Source of the DNA: Pipra filicauda
Lineage: Eukaryota > Chordata > Aves > Passeriformes > Pipridae
Direction of reading: 5' to 3'
Length of the DNA stretch: 64,000 bases
Assembly (NCBI RefSeq): GCF_003945595.2
Contig: NW_024104357.1
Location: 744,001-808,000 of the forward strand
The position numbers were made by a program, and so were the translations under genes. The notes below the pieces were generated by a model. That model saw only the letters and a program-made list of their open reading frames with translations. It searched no databases and was not told the origin of the DNA. Shown one piece after another: positions 62,101 to 64,000 of this stretch; position 1 is the stretch's first letter, and each line of letters begins with the position of its first letter.

Positions 62101-64000
62101 CCAGGCAAATATTGCTGTGCATTGCTGACCAAATCTGGCTCTGTCTATCCATTCTCTGCCTGATCTAAACAAGAAAAGGGTCTGGATGCCCCTAATTTGG
62201 TTTCACAGTGACCACTTACGGTTCAGAACTATAAAGCAGCACTAATATTATGTGATATTTTCCCCCCATTCTCCAGTGTATCCTAGCCACTACTATTCCA
62301 GCCAGTCAGATGGAATCTCAGCATAATCTCCAAACTCTAGTCAGGCCATCCATTGATGGTGGAAAGTTGACTGTGTATTAATGGCAAGAACCATCACCTC
62401 TTCCTTCAATCGTGTCCTAAAATAAGACTGAATCACAGGGCCTTTACAAAAGGACTAGTTAAACACACCAGCTCCAAAAGAAGATTCCAGAACACATATC
62501 CCCAGAACTGCCTTGCTGGAGTCACAAAGAAATTTCAGACACATCTCTCCTCAGCGTTTTCAATTGCTAAGCCCAACCAGCCTGTACAGTGGTTATTCAG
62601 GTTTAAGGTGTCTGTCTTTGGTACATTTTATATGAAACATAATTGAGCATTTGGATTTCAGCCTGAGGTAAGAACCCAGCGGTCATTATGCCAACATTGA
62701 GGCCCCTTAGTGAGGTTCAGCATTTAGTTTCTGTTCTTGCTTTTTCTCTGCAGAAGAAGAATGACAGTGTATTTATACTCACAGCATCCCAGTAAGGAAG
62801 GGAAGTATTTAAATTGACAAAATACCCAAGTATTTTAGCAAAGAAAGTGGAAAGCTGAGAGGTCATACAAAGTTTTTGACTAAATGAGTATTAATAATTA
62901 TTTTGCTCTTTCATTTACAGATGCTTTCTCAGTTCACATAAACATTGAAGACCTCATCTAAAAATAAAAAAAATAAAACCTTTAACATGCATTTTGCAAT
63001 CAAGAATCAAGGAGGAACACAGACGTTATGAATAAGCCATTGTCACAGCCAGTCTGCTGGCACTGCAGTCTGAGAGACTGACTGGCACTTGTATGGCTCT
63101 GCTCAAAAGCAACAGGCCATCAACCACCCCATGGGGAAGTGCAGCTTGTTGAGAAACAAAAAATCATTTTGTTCAGTTTTGGCTTGGCATATACATCACT
63201 TTCTACATTGCTTTATGTTACTAAAAAGGTGAATGTATTTGCTTGAAACAATTACATCTTAGTGAAGTTTTAAAAACTTCAAAGTAATAATTAGGAAACT
63301 TGACCTTCTCCAGACTATCACTGATGAAATTAACTTTTGCTTATGAGTAAGCATCAGTATTTGGTGCCTTGGTTCATGCCTCACTTTTAAAATTATTCTT
63401 TTCTTTATTCCTCAGGACAATTTATGTTCATATCTGGCTCTAGAGTTATTATATACAACGTCACATACAGTAAAGAGGTATGTGATATTCCCATGAAAAA
63501 GCACATAGTTTGCATTATACCTGCACCTGCAACTCCTGCCCAGATATTACAGCCATTTGTACCAATATGGGAACTTAGATAAAGTACATTCATTGTTTCT
63601 GTCTACTTTGATTTTATAATCCTTGCCTGTGAGAAAACTAAGCAGAAATACTTAAAACTCCCCCAAACATCTGGGTGTGTTACGGTCAGCGGCAAAACTT
63701 TAGATTTCACCTGCTCTTATGCAAGCATAGGATGACATGCAGGAATTCACTGAAATAATCCAAAATTTAAGCAAGGCTGGGCTCTGCTGGAAACAGACAC
63801 CTGGAGTCTACTTCCCTCGTGCGTTGAAGCTCGTGGGGTTATTCACATTGCTGCAAATCAAAGTCGCTGCAAAATGTTATCAAACAGCCCTGATGTCCTG
63901 CACACATTCCACTGGTGCCTATGAAAGTGCAAGGCAGAGAAAAGTAAGACCTGGAGAGTTGTCAGTCTAAATTTCCTTCCCCTTATCCTCCAGGCTTCTT
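47186..64000. other. Intergenic, no gene recognised
   Basis: 16.8 kb of AT-rich sequence. It holds an (AAC)n tract, an A/C-rich stretch at 54541-54578 and an AT run at 49731-49740. The open frames here are short, show no domain I recognise and have no splice-linked partners. By mammalian synteny this lies between GNB4 and ACTL6A, so distal regulatory elements are plausible but none is identifiable from sequence alone. Confidence 0.6.
55265..55284. repeat. (AAC)n microsatellite
   Basis: Six full AAC units plus a partial one, uninterrupted. Confidence 0.95.

Overview
This is a vertebrate nuclear window, most likely avian. It holds interrupted exons, a CpG-island promoter, long AT-rich non-coding stretches and CR1 LINE fragments of the type that dominates bird genomes. 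I see no bacterial-style operons, CRISPR arrays or integrons.

The only gene I can support is GNB4 (G protein subunit beta-4) on the minus strand. Its seven window exons (130 of 202 nt in the last one, then 67, 163, 64, 107, 39 and the ATG exon) join in frame to residues 1-209 of a protein that is normally 340 residues long. The 3' part of the gene lies beyond the left edge. The paralog is assigned from GNB4-type residues (M90, P140, S193/M196, S208) where GNB1 differs. Six coding exons are packed into 1-3272. The ATG exon is at 7560-7659. A 16-kb intron 1 then leads to a GC-rich promoter at about 23.05-24.25 kb that should carry the non-coding first exon.

The promoter core has a near-palindromic RFX X-box next to a perfect TGACGTCA CRE and several GC boxes. 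Its layout would also suit a divergent plus-strand transcript running through a G-rich tract (24.2-24.5 kb) to an AATAAA at 24576.

From about 24.6 kb to 64 kb I find no gene. In mammals ACTL6A lies on this side of GNB4, so this is probably the GNB4-ACTL6A intergenic region. It contains minus-oriented CR1 fragments at 41.7-41.9, 43.4-44.2 and 46.9-47.2 kb, microsatellites, homopolymer tracts, a perfect 20-bp inverted repeat at 26.83 kb and one unexplained roughly 89-codon minus-strand reading frame ending at 38440. I did not find convincing evidence of a previously undescribed multi-gene system. The best leads are the promoter module and its possible divergent transcript, the 38.4-kb reading frame, and the inverted repeat.
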